A program made the position numbers and the translations under genes. Positions 1-11,860 of a DNA stretch of 52,158 nt are shown one piece after another; positions within the stretch are counted from its first letter, which is position 1; each line of letters opens with the position of its first letter. The stretch covers positions 1-52,158 of the forward strand of contig JADNRX010000375.1 in assembly GCA_015501595.1 (NCBI GenBank), written 5' to 3'. The notes below the pieces were generated by a model. It was not told where the DNA came from and searched no databases. It worked only from the letters and a program-made list of their open reading frames with translations. Source of the stretch: Hymenopellis radicata (lineage: Eukaryota; Basidiomycota; Agaricomycetes; Agaricales; Physalacriaceae).

Positions 1-268
1 TCAGCGATGCGCGCGCTTGCGAAAATGTCGTCGGAATTATTCCGTCTGGGGAATTAATTTTGCAATAGGGTGAGGACGTGACCAGAACGACGAGCGGAGG
101 CAATATTGACACGCGTCATAGATATGTTTGATCTCTCGGCAGAAGCCTTGAACTTGAACAGGCGGCGAACTGCCCACGGGGGCTGGCCAAGTCCGGGCCA
201 TAGTTTTGGAATCCATGTATTTTCAAATCCGCGCCCGTGAGACTCCTACGCGACGGAGGGTAGAATCA

Positions 269-276
269 TATAAAAG
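269..276 (+). promoter_or_regulatory. TATA box of the IR1-left secreted-protein locus
   Basis: TATAAAAG lies about 105 nt before the ATG at 379. The same box is conserved on the opposite strand in the other IR1 copy (14694-14700), at about the same distance from its ATG, so the promoter was duplicated with the gene. Confidence 0.55.
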
Positions 277-378
277 TAGACCGTGTTCTCACTTTTTTCC
301 CATCTTCGGATTCCTTCTCCTCTCACACTCTAACGTCCCACCACATTCTCTTACCCCACAATCCTTTACTCAACAACG

Positions 379-1170
379 ATGCCTTCCTTCAGCTCCATCC
401 TCAGCTACGCTGCCCTCGGCCTCGCCGCCTTCGCCTCTGTCAGGCTGCCCCTCGTCGAGAAGGGCCTCGTTCTCCGTGACGTGAAGCCCGCTGCGGCTGC
501 AAGACGCTCCCCACCATTGTGGCTGACCTTACCGTTGACCTCACCGTGACTTGCTCCCCTTGGTTAGTTGTTCCTCTCAGTACTTTCGACGTCCTCACTG
601 ATTCGTTGCTTCAGTTTTCGGCACCGCCGACAACATCACCTCGAGATCGTCACCCCCATCATCCACGAGGCCGAGGCCATCATCTGTTGCCATTGCCGAT
701 GTCAAGGTCCTCGTCGGTGAGACCCTTGAGGTCGTCCTCACCTCCGCCACTGGTGTCCTTGGCCTCGTTGATATTGCCGCTCTCCTTTGCACTTTGATCA
801 CGGTAAGCCTTGTTTTGTGTCTTTGTCGATAGCCGCTGACTGTGTGCAGCTCATCTTCAACGCTGTCCACATTGTCCTCTCTGTCGTTGTCTCTGCTGAG
901 TTGGACCTGATTGCCCCGCTGTTGTGCGAGCTCTTGTAGGTGTTTCTTAATTCTGATACTGGGCGCCGATTGACAGTACTCTTAGGACCCTCGTTGCTGA
1001 GCTCCTCCAGCTTGTCCTGGCCTCGTCTCTGGCCTGCTCGCTGTCCTCTTGCCCTTGATCCTTAGCGTCATCGTTTCCGTCATCGTCAAGTTGAACCTCG
1101 GCAGTGTCTTCGTCTTCTTGGGCGTCCAGCTCACTGCCGTCTCTAAGGGTTTGTGCTGTAATGTGGGTAG
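379..1170 (+). pseudogene. Small secreted hydrophobic protein, frameshifted copy
   Basis: This is the broken twin of the gene at 13806-14586. It keeps the ATG and a signal peptide (MPSFSSILSYAALGLAAFAS). Relative to the other copy it has lost bases at several places: three in the region just after the signal peptide (445-460), one at about 481 which throws the reading frame off, one near 643, and further indels near 685-690 and 1020. The exon borders, including the GTTAG-type donor after the PLG codons, are still recognisable. No single reading frame restores the product, so it is called a pseudogene. Sequencing error is a weaker alternative because the indels are many and confined to this copy. 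Confidence 0.8.
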
Positions 1171-2025
1171 TTTACTCTACTTCCTGTTCGTGCTGACCCT
1201 TCTTCGCAGGAGAATGTGGATGACGAGAAGCAGCGGCTATCATCTAGTTCGCTGTTATCTTGCATGATTGTCTTACAGTTACATTATTTGGCTTCTAATA
1301 TACCTAATTTTTGGTTCTTTGATGTGAGCTTCAGTTGTGAGGCCCAAGTGACTTCGGTGCGTCGTGTCTGTCAAGTCATCGCGTACGCAGGCGTCCAAGA
1401 TTGTTTCGAGGTGTGTTTCCGACCATTCAAGCATTTTGTCTCAGGTTTGTATTGATTGGACTACTCAATAGTCCTAATCAACGACTGGTCTCTCCCCACT
1501 TACCACAGGTTTAGGCAGTAGTACATGCTCGCACCGTTCTGAACAAAGTTGAATGCCAGGACGGCCGATGCGCACAATCGCTCTGGAATCTCTTAGTAAC
1601 CTTCTCCGACGCATTCGTCGTTCAGTCTTGATCTTCTTGTCTTGTATACTCGAAGGTAGACAGATTAATCTATTTTGTACTTCACACAGAACATCTACCC
1701 GGCTCGCCACGCTAATCGCGCTGCGTGGCGTCGGTCTGTATTTTCTCAGTGATCAGGTTCGGGCGTCACTTCAAGCCTCACGTGTCCTAAGTTCCCTTCC
1801 TCATTGTTATCCTGGGCGGTACGACGGCGACCTTGGTCGACATCCAAATCACTGGGACCACCGTCCCTCGATACACCAGCGCCCCACGGAAGTGCACCTG
1901 GTACTGCTGAAGCCAGAGCCGCCGTGACGTTCTTGAACACTAGGAGCTGCTTCGCGTCAGCATCTTCATGCTTGGTGAACACGCAGCGCAGTATCTTTAG
2001 ATATCCGATACTCCTTTCCTATTCC
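1171..2025. other. Remainder of IR1-left arm and junction, no gene seen
   Basis: Up to about 1738 this matches the right IR1 arm in inverted orientation, including the block AACATCTACCCG...CTCGCCACGCTAATCGCG. From 1739 to 2025 the DNA is unique and leads into the 3' end of the DUF6535 gene. Short open frames here have no recognisable protein content. Confidence 0.6.
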
Positions 2026-5000
2026 TCAGTCAGTCAACGACAGTGGGCGATCAGTGGAAAAGTGCATTACCAATACGGTGCGTAGCTGACAGCTGCCCAA
2101 TGCGTGGTCCAGTGGGGTAACAGCGCACTCTGTGTCAAGGACGGAACACCTAATCACGCCGCCGCCCTCGGAGCTACGAAGAAGTGCTTTGAAGTCGCGA
2201 ATCTTATGCCGAGACAGTCTTCGTGCTTCGTCACGCCGAGGGTACTCTTGCCACAGCGACGAGCTGTGCGGCCAAATATGAGCGAGGGCATGGAGTCGAT
2301 GGTCCGAAACATCATGAGACATGACAAGCAAAAGGAAAGCTTGATACAGGTTTTCCCGCTGATGAAGGTAACGGAGGTGCATATGAGCATCGGGTAAAAC
2401 AGTCTTTAAAGACCATTCCCATCCAGACAGGAAGGAATTTCTAACTGCGACAATATATGTTCCGACGGCCACTCCAATGGCTGCTCGAGCTGCCTCGATG
2501 GCTTCTTCGGTTTCCTTATTGTATTTAGGAAAATATCCTCCAAGAAGTTGTAGCAGGTCCTCTTCAATGAAAAGCTGGTACGCCTCGTTGACAGACTGAC
2601 CGAGGGCGTGCGCAAGAGTGAGAGACACCACTATCCTGTCCGGAACATGGATTGAACTGTCCTCAGAGTGTCGCGTAATTTTCAGTCGGCGAACCAGATT
2701 CTTCAAGAACGACGGGTTGTGCCAGTCTCGAGATGTAGCAGGAAAGAGGCGGCGATCGTGTCGTAAAATGAGAGAACACACGTTTATCGCAGTGTCACAG
2801 ATCTGCTGGAGCTCTTCATTATCGTGCATCTGTACAAACAAATTGCTTGCAATAAAGTTCTGCATGGCTCGGAATATAGTCCTTCTCTCCTGCTTTGTCG
2901 AGTCCGCTCCCCAAAATCTTTCCGCGCGCAGACAGCGAACGGTGGGACGTTGGAGGACAAACAAAGATAGGTTCGTCCTCACGTCTTTGATATCAATGTT
3001 TGCGGAGGTCTTGACGAAAAGGTTATTGCATGATATCAGAAGACGAAGCCATGGCGAAAAAGAAGCGTTTTCGAGATCATCGAAGGCGGAAAGCATTGGG
3101 ATGAAAGGCTCCGTGAGCAACGTAAGCTCCTTCTCTGACATTTGATAGCTGGGAAAAGCAATCATATCTGTTGCTTGCTGGCGTGGATGCCTATCGGCTC
3201 GATGATAGGACAGATATTTCAAGTAACGCGTTAAATTCGAGTCCTCGATGGCCCGTATGAGCTTTGGAAGAGGGGAATCCCGTAATATGGGAGCATTCCT
3301 TTGGCTATTTTGAATAACACTCCGAATAAGGATGGCCCAGAAGGGAGTAGGCAAATGGATGTCATTTCTGAAAAGAATACTCTCCAGGCTAATGGTGGAG
3401 TCAGCCTGAGGTTGAATAGCTATCACCATGAGGTCCGACGGAGCGTCAGCGACTTCCGAGTCCGGATAGTCAAGAACGTTCTTGAACAAGTCTGCAGGAA
3501 CTTGTTTCAGGTCAAGGAACGCGCACGTCCGAAGGAAGTTCGCGAACTCAAGTGCACGAGCGTGTCCTTTAGTTCTGGCGTAGAACTGAAGAGCCTCGAT
3601 GACAACCTTTTCGTAACGGAATGTAGCCATCGCCTTTTCTAAACTGGAAGCAGGCAGTCCACCAATGGCTTCAAAAACAATGGGGCGAACGGTGGGATTG
3701 TACGAATGAATGTCCAACCACTGCATTGCGTCAACCTGGAGACTCGCCGATGCATCAGCCTTCATAACATGCTTGAACTCCGCTTCCCGCTCGCTTTCGA
3801 GGAGGCCCGAAGGACCACTCGGTGAGTCGTGTGATCGAAGATCCACAAAGCCCTCTGCGCGTTGACAGCGAAGCGTCACAAACACTTTGAGGTGATTATA
3901 CAGACTGAGTACCAATGTCACCAGCGGTGCCTTGTATGGACACTGAGGGTTAATGATAACCCAGACATGACTGGCAATATAGGCAGACAATGTGATACCA
4001 GTCATGCCGGTTACGACGCCTGCTATCAAAACATTCCTGGACCACAGAAGAAGAACAAGCCCCGCCAAGAAGAGAATAAGGGCAACGTGTAGTAGTACGG
4101 GGAGGAATTCGATGATAAGCGGCACCCGCCATTTCGTTATGCCCATGTATCGGTATTGCCGGATGACACTGCGATCTCTGGCCGTACCGGATGGATTGGA
4201 CTCATAGGCGTAAAGCCACTGCCGGACGAGCACCACCGCGAGAGCAGTCGCCAAGCCTAGTGTGAGGCTAACAAAGAATATGGCGTTCACCCATACGATG
4301 GAGATATCTGGCGCGAAACCAGAGGCTGGATCTGCAGGCAGCGCTGCCGCTGTTAATGATGTTCCGTTGGCCTCTACCGCGTTGACCAAGCGGACGAGTA
4401 GGGTTGCAGATATCTGCATGTAGTCCGGTTGAAGATCCCGGAGAGTTTCGACTACAAATGTGGCCAGAATGGCCGAGAATAGAGCCGCCTGAACACGTCA
4501 AATACCGAATCATCAAGACACTGAAATTAAAGAGCAAACGGGAATGCTCACAAAGACAAGTAGCATAGAAAGCGTGTCGGTCCACTTCCGTACCATCTCC
4601 TGGTCGTATATCTCGGTTTCGTCCAGATAGGTTTTCCACATTCGAGAGTTTTCGCTCGCTTCTTGAAGCGGCTCGTCGGGGCGGTATTTTTGACGATAGT
4701 CTGTGTCACGAACGCGGTAGTCAAAGCCTTTCATACTCCAGTGAGCTATTTGCAAAATACAAATCCCTCAAAACTGTACCTCGATTTGGAGCTGTCGGAT
4801 GAACGCCAAGTAGTTCAGAAATCGTCCAATCATGGCGCCTGTTGCGATATTCTTGTTCCGCCGATACCACCTCGGCTATTGACCGACGACTCAGTCTGTA
4901 CTGTGGGTTCTTGTAGGGACTAGTCGCTACCGGCGCGTCCAAGGCGTGTGGGTTCAACAGCAACTTGGCGGCGGCTGAAGGGGATGATGGAGGGGGAGGG

Positions 5001-5344
5001 GTGGGAGGGACGACAGATATTCCAAAAGGGGAGTCTGGTCCTTTGAGATGTGTATATTCATCGTCGATGGTGATGGTGGGCACAGGATCAGCGTGAGTAT
5101 CCAAATCGGGATCCGGAATGTCTGCATTTGGCTCCAGTTCTGTGAACAAGCCCCCAAGAGGCTGAGCGAAAGAATGAATCTCTGGCTCCCGGTTCTCCGC
5201 GCCAGCCACAGGTAAAGAGCTGGAGCTCTGACTATTTGGACTATTTCCAGACCACAGTGAGCCCACAGGTGACCCAGTCCTGGACCTGAAGTCGTACGGA
5301 TGACCGGGCAAAGGCTCGGGATGGGTTGACTGCTCAGCTGTCAT
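2026..5344 (-). CDS. DUF6535 domain membrane protein
   Basis: Three exons (5344-4780, 4745-4552, 4488-2026) add up to 1073 residues with no leftover bases. The first about 190 residues are Pro/Ser/acid-rich and probably disordered. The DUF6535 module follows: a YRQKYRPDE box, the RMWKTYLDE motif, then a first membrane helix (MLLVFAALFSAILATFVVE), a second (WVNAIFFVSLTLGLATALAV) leading into the family's VRQWLYAYES box, and a third helix pair ending LFLAGLVLLLWSRN. The remaining roughly 600 residues are helical with no catalytic motif I recognise. The family is expanded in Agaricomycetes and has no established function. The start is the first ATG of the open frame; upstream codons have no ATG. 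The first intron is only 34 nt, which is unusually short. Confidence 0.88.
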
Positions 5345-5850
5345 GCAGTGCTTTCCAGACGCTTCCTGCCAAGTTTTCGCCTGCTTTCTTTGGGGGGCTA
5401 AAGCAGAAAGCGTACAACAGCTGATGGCCCTGGCTACTTGCAAATCCGAGATCAACGGCGCTTCGCGTCCTTATCGAGCACTACATACTTAGAGAGAACG
5501 CCGGCGTTACTGCATCGTCGACCGCCAGTCGACTGCCAGTCGACTGCCGCTGACTGCACCTGCAGGAGTGGCTGCCGGCTGCGCCCTGAGCCAGCCTTCG
5601 ACTGCCGCCTACATGTCACGGAATGTGCGTGAAGGGTTATTGGACGACTCCTAAAGGGGTGTTCCAATTATCCTTTAGGTGCGTTCCAACAACCCTTCAC
5701 GAGCGGCCGCTATTTACTATCCACTTCCCCTACAGGAGTTCTCGAACACTCCTACATGAATATTCAATAGCACCTTCACGTACACCCGTCACTACTCCTT
5801 CACAGGTCTTGTATGACCCTTTACGTGTAGTCGAATGCGCGTTCACTGTA

Positions 5851-5880
5851 TCACCACTCGGACGATCGTCCGAGTGGTGA
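5851..5880. repeat. Perfect 30-bp palindrome
   Basis: The arm TCACCACTCGGACG is followed by AT and then by its exact reverse complement, giving a fully self-complementary 30-mer with no mismatch. It sits at the edge of the repeat island. Confidence 0.9.
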
Positions 5881-7147
5881 TGGCGCAGAGTTTTTGATCT
5901 GTTGTCATCTTACCGCGACGACACCTCAACGACGAGGTGCCATCCCGCTCTAAAACTTTGCTTCTGCCCTCTATGTACCTTCTTATTGCTGTATCTGCCT
6001 TTCCGACTCATGAGTCGCGCCTCTTTCTGCTGATTTGGTGAGCACCGACGGTTTTTCAACGCCAACAGTCTCACTACCACAACGTCCGTGATTAGCTGCT
6101 CGCGAGATGGGCTTACAAGGGAGGAAAGGGAAAAAACCGCAGAACGAGTTGTTGCTAGTTCTGCACGCGAAGGTATGTTCACCTTCTCCTCTTTTTCGTC
6201 GACTCTCACACAGCGAACAGGGTGCGCCAATCGTCAGTAGGATTTCTCCCGATGCATCGCCCCGCTGTCACCAGCACCTCGGCGTCATGCAGCTATCTGG
6301 CCCTCAGGACTTTGCTCGGGCTCCCCTACGCCACCCATGACCACCAAATGAAGAGGACGACTCTGTGCCGGTCTGCTCTTACCACGAGCACAATCCAAAC
6401 GCGTAACGGGACGGGCGCAGCAACACTTATCGACGATGGCGCCGGGCAATGGCTGTTCTAGCCTCTCGGCGTTGCTGAGCTGTGGTCTTCGTGCCCTCAA
6501 AAAAGCCAAGAGTCGCGATTCGGGCTGGTTGTTGTCCTGGATGCGTCCAGCCCAACACGGTACGTATTCTTTTTTTTGTTCTAGTTGAACATTGGTTGAA
6601 CATGCCCTTACGCAGGAGGACATGTTCCGTCTTGGCGCTGTAACCCTTGGAACGCCGCACTTTTGAAAAGCTCTTGTCTAGAATCGGATGGGTACTCTCC
6701 TACTCGTAGTGCCGACTCGCCGTCACCGGCTCAACACATATATGGCTTCCCTCTCACCGGACGACGTCTACTGTATATGATGAATGTCTGCCCGGTACTC
6801 TAAATACATTTTGCTTTGGCGCTGTTGTCATTCTCTTGTGCTCCCAACACTAGATCACCCGCCAGCGGTGCGCCTTCGCGCAATCCTCCACCCGCTGTCC
6901 AACCCAGGGTAGTGCTATCTTTCGCTGGGCTTGCAACACCAACCGTAGGCAGTCTGATACAAAGATGCGTAGAGATAGACTATGTAAGTTAGAGGCTTAT
7001 TGGACCACAATTTTGGATATATCTTCGAGTTAGCTTAGGGAGTGATTTTCTGCTGATGTGAGATTGACAGTGATATAAAATGGAAATACCGTGAAGGGGA
7101 AGTCAGAGCTTCATAAACACTCATTCAAGTGGTTCGTTATGTTCAAC

Positions 7148-7535
7148 AGTCATGAGGGTGCATTCGGGTCCTACTGTAGGGTCATTCTAATACTGGTGAA
7201 GGTGCTTTAGAAAGGTTGTGAAGGTGTTTTGGAGAGGTTGTGAAGGTGCTTTGGAGAGGTCGTGAATGTGCCTTCCAAGAGTCGTGAAGGGGCATTCAAT
7301 GGCAGTCGGCTGGCAGCCGGCATGCAGAGCAATACCCAAAGAGAAATGTGAATATAACTGTAACAGTCATGAGGGTGTATTCCAGTTATACTGTACGGCG
7401 ATTCTAATACTGGTGAAGGTGCTTTGGAGAGGTCGTGAAGGTGTCTTCCAACGATCGTGAAGGGGCATTCCAACCAGCCTGAAGGGGCATTCAGTGGCAG
7501 TCGGCTGCCAGTCGACTGCCAGCCGGCATGCTGTA
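7148..7535 (+). repeat. Direct duplication of about 210 bp
   Basis: The block starting CAGTCATGAGGGTG at about 7148 recurs at about 7364. Both copies run through TTCTAATACTGGTGAAGGTGC, several GTGAAGG units and GGCAGTCGGCTG..CAGCCGGCATGC. The copies differ by substitutions and by the number of GTGAAGG units. Confidence 0.75.
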
Positions 7536-7748
7536 GCAGCTGCATTCTGTACTTAGAGATCATGAGTTCTCGGCGACTTCGCGTTCCCGCGTTCTCGGTG
7601 CATTCGGCAGCTTTGACTATCAACGTTCTGCAAGCTCGACAAGTGCGTGGTTTTCCTTTGAAGGCAAGTGGTTCTACTGATTACTAAGTATTAGGGCCTG
7701 AAGCCCACTCAAACGATTTGCGCTAGCTGCACACTAGTTCAGCGAAGA

Positions 7749-8350
7749 CTATGACTACCGTACGATTGAGGCGGTCATTGAAAGGAGAAGGTAGAATCGT
7801 TCGAACTTCTGACCAGTGACCTCGCCCAACTCGTATCCAGACTCACGTGTGAGACTTTGCGTCATGGTCGAAGGCCTTGGGCAATAGAGATTAGTACAGC
7901 AAGGATCACATACCCTATCTTTACCCATGATAAGCATGCGCGCAGCACACCTGAACTTGCAGTCGATCCGCTGCATTTTGCGCAGGGCTCGGACCCCCAT
8001 CCTTCCCTTGCGGACGGTTACAACTCTGACCGAGACAAAGCATGCTTCCGCCGTCTCACACCCCGTCCCGCGGTTCCACCCAGACGGTTTGCATCCCGAG
8101 CGCTGCAACGATGAAGGATGGAGCGAGGAGGACTACATGGCCATGACCCAGCATGGCGCATCGTACCATCTCCCAGAGAGACAGCTGCGATATGGGGGCA
8201 TGAAGGATTATTATACCGTATCTGAGGAGACACAGGTGCATCAAGTTCGCACCGAGGAAGAGCATTTGAATGGCGGAAAAGGTAAGTCTATCACTCGTCG
8301 GTTTTGGGTCCTAGCTGACATTCGCTGTAGATTTGAAGAGACCTTGATCT
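7749..8350 (+). CDS. Hypothetical protein, uncertain gene model
   Basis: Not recognised. The open frame over about 8100-8282 reads as a plausible acidic, Tyr/His-rich protein (contains WSEEDYMAMTQHG and MKDYYTVSEETQ) and is followed by a good GTAAGT donor and a CTGTAG acceptor. Splicing there would end the protein after a KDLKRP tail. An ATG at 7751 could be the start, with a long intron in between. A further open frame at 8490-8786 contains a related DYYTT box, so the gene may extend to that stop instead. There is no domain to anchor it. Confidence 0.25.
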
Positions 8351-8489
8351 CATGCATCGAGTGAAATGAGGAGCCGAAGGTTCATTTCTATCGTAGCCGT
8401 CGTACAAACGACTGATTATGGGCTAGATGGCATCGACGAAGAAGATCAATAATTCCATGTATCATTAGTGTACTCAACATTGCCTCGTT

Positions 8490-8786
8490 CATCCCGAAGA
8501 TTATTATACCACTGAAGGTAGTAAGAACCGCCAACCGACTACCTTTGGCTCATCTGCTGGATCGCCCCGGTCCCAGCTCTCAGCCCGCCGTCGCGTAGGC
8601 CTTCCTCAATTTCAGTATTCCCCTGTTCGAGATGTTTACAGGAACAAGAACACCTTGGAAGGAAGACACATTCCGGGAGCTCGACCATCTAGCCCGCTTT
8701 CGAACAGCCCTAGGGCAAGTCCTCATCCTCATCTGAAGAAGTCGATGCAGCGTGCAAAAGTTCCAGACACGACGAGGTAGTCCATC
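8490..8786 (+). other. Open frame overlapping the UbiA 3' end, possibly coding
   Basis: A stop-free stretch rich in Ser, Pro and Arg (for example ARPSSPLSNSPRASPHPH) ends in TAG at about 8786, overlapping the last exon of the convergent UbiA gene by some 55 nt. It could be the last exon of the gene at 7749 or a chance frame. Confidence 0.25.
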
Positions 8787-10074
8787 ATTAGACCGCCCCA
8801 GACGAGCCATCCCAGTTCACCATTTCGATTGAAGTTCGCTGCAGAACATGCTATTAATAAAGTTCCGGGGTTTGGAATTGACTTCTACTCACTCCAGCAG
8901 CTCTCAGGAACGTCCAATCGCACGGTGCTGAACTGCCAGACCAGATGTAAAGCTGTTCCGCCGATGGAGACGATGAAGAAGCCCAAACCCTGGTTGTTCA
9001 AGCATCCAGCGAAGTAAAGACCTGATACGAAGATACAGGCACATCCAACGAGCAGGGGGCGAATCCATGTCCCAAAGAGAATTGCAGTGGAGTGGACTCC
9101 GGCCTTCAGATCATCGGCGATATCCTGACAAGCGTAGATGGTATCTGTACATCATCATCATGAGCGAAACGCCCTGGGAATTACGCGACAGGCTTACCAT
9201 ACAACATCGTCCAACACCAACAACCAACAAGTGCACATCCGAGAATCTGATAGTCGAAAGAGTTTGTTACTGAAACCCAGGCGCTAATGAATCCAAAGTT
9301 CATCGCGAAGCCGAGCCAGGCCTGAGGCCAGTACGTGACGCGTTTTAAAAGCGGGTATATCGCGAATCTGATTTAAATGGATTAGCGGGAGGCAAAGTCG
9401 TCGGATGTCAGGCCTACAGTGGTAGAAGTTGGAAGACAGCGACATATAACGCTAGGCCTTCAAGGGTAAAGTAGAAGAACACGAGGCCGAGAAGGTACTG
9501 AATGACTAGATAAATTGAAGCCGCTCGGACGGAGATGCGACCGCTTGCAAGAGGTCGAGTTTTGCATCGCTCTATTTGATTGTCAGACAAATTTTGAGGT
9601 TAATGAGAAGGCCACGAACCGACGCTAGCGTCCATCTTTCTGTCGAAGATGTCGTTGATAGTGCACGCCGAGCTGCGCATAATGAAAGCTGCAACGAGGC
9701 ACTGCAAGAGTTGGCATGCATACTGTGACAGCGGCATGGTGGGAGCGGAAGAGTACGCAGCCATAGTGAGGCCCCATGCTAGAGTGTGGAATCAGCTACC
9801 AGGTACGCTGGTAGGCCGCAGTTCTCACCATATGGCCAGAACATCAGTTTGGTACCAGTGGGCTATTCGGTTGTCGAGTGTCAGTAGTGGTCCGGGTGCT
9901 ATAAACGACTGAGCCTACCTTTTCGAGTCGAATAAGCTCCATGTACGGGTGTAATGGCTCCGGTGAGACATTGAGCGGGAACTTGAGAGCGGGACTTGAA
10001 GATACGGACGCGCTCCTTTTTTCGTGGGCTGTGGGGAGGATGGATTCGGAGGATGAGTCGCCGAAGAACTTCAT
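8729..10074 (-). CDS. UbiA-family aromatic polyprenyltransferase (COQ2-like)
   Basis: Transfers a prenyl chain to an aromatic acceptor such as 4-hydroxybenzoate, in a membrane. At least six introns were placed; exon 1 is 10074-9919, exon 2 is 9862-9829. The protein opens with a Ser-rich tail and then HPYMELIRLEKPTGTKLMFWPY, the family's start. Residues 105-113 form the first Asp motif NDIFDRKMD, and a later YACQDIADD carries the second, which together bind Mg-diphosphate. Several hydrophobic segments lie between and after them. The ending is a short loop, ARCIDFFR. The ATG at 10074 is the first in frame. The N-terminus is acidic and Ser-rich with no obvious mitochondrial presequence, so a role in secondary metabolism is as likely as ubiquinone synthesis. 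eL30, about 2.4 kb away, is unrelated. Confidence 0.88.
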
Positions 10075-11433
10075 TGTGGTCGAAAATGTTATAGTGATTG
10101 AAGAAGTGTATGAGGGAGGCGTTGGTAGCAACCTTCCTAGCCGCTATGCTTTATATATCGGAAGAGGGTGCCTCCAGCATGCCGGAATGTCAAGATGAAC
10201 AGGTAGACAGGTAACGTTCAATGCACGAATAACGCGGTCGACGATTAACCAGGGATCTCGATCTCGGGTCCGGCTGCAATGTCGTCAAATCGAGCGGAGG
10301 AAGTGAGTGTACGAACTGTCAATCAAGAGCTATAGTACAAAGTATGAAGTGATGAGGAGAACAACTTACGAATGCCCCGTGTGCCACCCATTTGAAGTCG
10401 ACATTGTATCAGCAAACTCTGTGAGCCATCGGTTGATCTGTACGCTGTATCGAATCGCGAGGGTTGCTTTTCGGAGGCAACAAGAACGGTGCCTATTTGT
10501 TGGACGTTTCAATAGGATGCACTAAAAGTTTGTTGTCAGGAAATTCAGGCAGAGTGTATGGTGTCTGACCTTCTGTTTCAAGTGCTCAACATTAGAACGA
10601 ACTAGCGCTAGTTCAGGTATAATCGCTCGTATTTTGCGTTTGGTTTACGCCCAATTCGTTGGTCTATCATCTGCGTTCAACCATACAACTCGCTTCCAAT
10701 GAAATAGATGTACCTTGTGGCTTACACTGAGCTGGAAAACTATGGGTGTGCCTTGATTCGACGTCTATTCCCCGTGGATCCGAGCGATCCGGAGCGATTC
10801 AACATTAAATCCACAAGTCTAACGGTCGGTAACTTGAGAGTCCTCAGAAACCGGACGCGAGCATGACAACTACAATTGGTCGTACGAGGAAGACGGAGTC
10901 CGATAGTGGTTCGAAGACGAGGAAGCGGTCCCTGGCTAGCGCGCAATCACTTCTTGACAGCTGAAGGTTCACGTCGCCCGAGATGCCCAGGGAAACTACC
11001 AGCTTGGACTTAGATCCGCGTCATTGCTTAAGCGATTGCACGTACATAGTTGTCCATCTTCATAGTTCAAAGATTCCATCCGAAAACGCTGCGACTTGTA
11101 AGTTTGTTGACCGAATGCAACTCGCGGGGATTGACCTACCAAGGCTAATTACAAGCAGGTATCATCACGATCCGCATACTCTTCTCAGAGCACTTGTTCG
11201 GCCCAGATTTGAATGTCGAACGCGATCTGAAGCCCACCCGAGATAGCTCAGTGGCGTTGGCCTTGGCATGTTACAAATCTGAGGTAATCGATATCATGCA
11301 CACACATAGCAGCACTCACCCGAATCTGGCAGTGTCTGGCGGAGACGACGTGAGCAGGTGCAAGAATCTGGAGCCAAAGTCGACGCTCGTCACTCGAGAG
11401 CGCGATTGGAAGCGGTTGGCAATGATTCGGTAT
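10075..11433. other. Intergenic region, no gene recognised
   Basis: Only short open frames occur, none with a family I recognise. The frame around 11194-11436 (LFSEHLFGPDLNVERDLKP) looks protein-like and could be an exon of an unannotated gene, but no start, partner exon or domain supports it. Confidence 0.4.
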
Positions 11434-11443
11434 TAGAATATGA

Positions 11444-11860
11444 GGCCCCGGGAAGCTCCCCTACACCGCCGGCGAGCCCCAGAGCCTCAAATATTCAATT
11501 TTTTGGCCCTAAAAAGACCTCAAATATTCAAAAATCGCTGGGGATGTCACGTACTGTGATAACAGTCACACACCTTGAAAATTCGATTTTCTTGCTGCTC
11601 GACAGTGCTGGGCGCCGTTGTAGGTTGATTTACCTATCATACGACGGCGAAACTGCACATCCACGTCCGGCCTACTGCAAAACCATAGCGCTGCCAGGTT
11701 GGTGTTGGAGGACCTCCTCAGCCTCTGAAATATTCAAAAATTTCGCTGGGCTTTGGGCTCTCAGAGCCTCAAATATTCAAATATTCGCCGCGATTTTGGC
11801 ACATTTTGGGCCTCGAATATTCAACTTTTCGCCGACGGTCTAGGGGAGCTTCCCCGGACC
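11444..11860. mobile_element. MITE, Mutator-like by target-site length
   Basis: About 417 bp bounded by near-identical terminal inverted repeats of about 32 bp: left end GGCCCCGGGAAGCTCCCCTA, right end (reverse complement) GGTCCGGGGAAGCTCCCCTA, each continuing into an ACCG(C/T)CGGCGA box. The element is flanked by the direct repeat TAGAATATGA (11434-11443 and 11861-11870). Inside are repeated CCTCAAATATTCAA units in both halves. It has no coding capacity, so it is non-autonomous. A 10-bp duplication fits Mutator-like elements (usually 8-11 bp) better than hAT (8 bp) or Tc1/mariner (TA); that assignment is inference. Confidence 0.85.

Larger units (their letters stand above)
1..1738 (+). repeat. 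Left arm of inverted duplication IR1
   Basis: This stretch is the reverse complement of about 13119-14946, with scattered substitutions and small indels. The match can be followed from the first base of the window (region around the TTAATTCCCC-type box at 40-60, mirrored at 14885-14900) through the secreted-protein gene to the segment around 1690-1738, mirrored at 13119-13190. Homology stops abruptly after the shared GTCGGTCT. The arm may continue beyond the window's left edge. Seen directly by comparing both strands. Confidence 0.9.
5345..7748. repeat. Repeat-rich island between DUF6535 and UbiA genes
   Basis: No convincing gene. The left part (5450-5880) and right part (7130-7600) share short blocks in opposite orientation: CAGTCGACTGCC runs, ACTTAGAGA, and motifs of the GTGAAGGTGC / GCACCTTCAC type. 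The right part also contains an internal direct duplication of about 210 bp (7148-7330 and 7364-7535). The middle (5880-7130) shows no transposase frame. I infer the remains of a transposon or a locally amplified repeat; its class cannot be told from the sequence. Confidence 0.5.
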
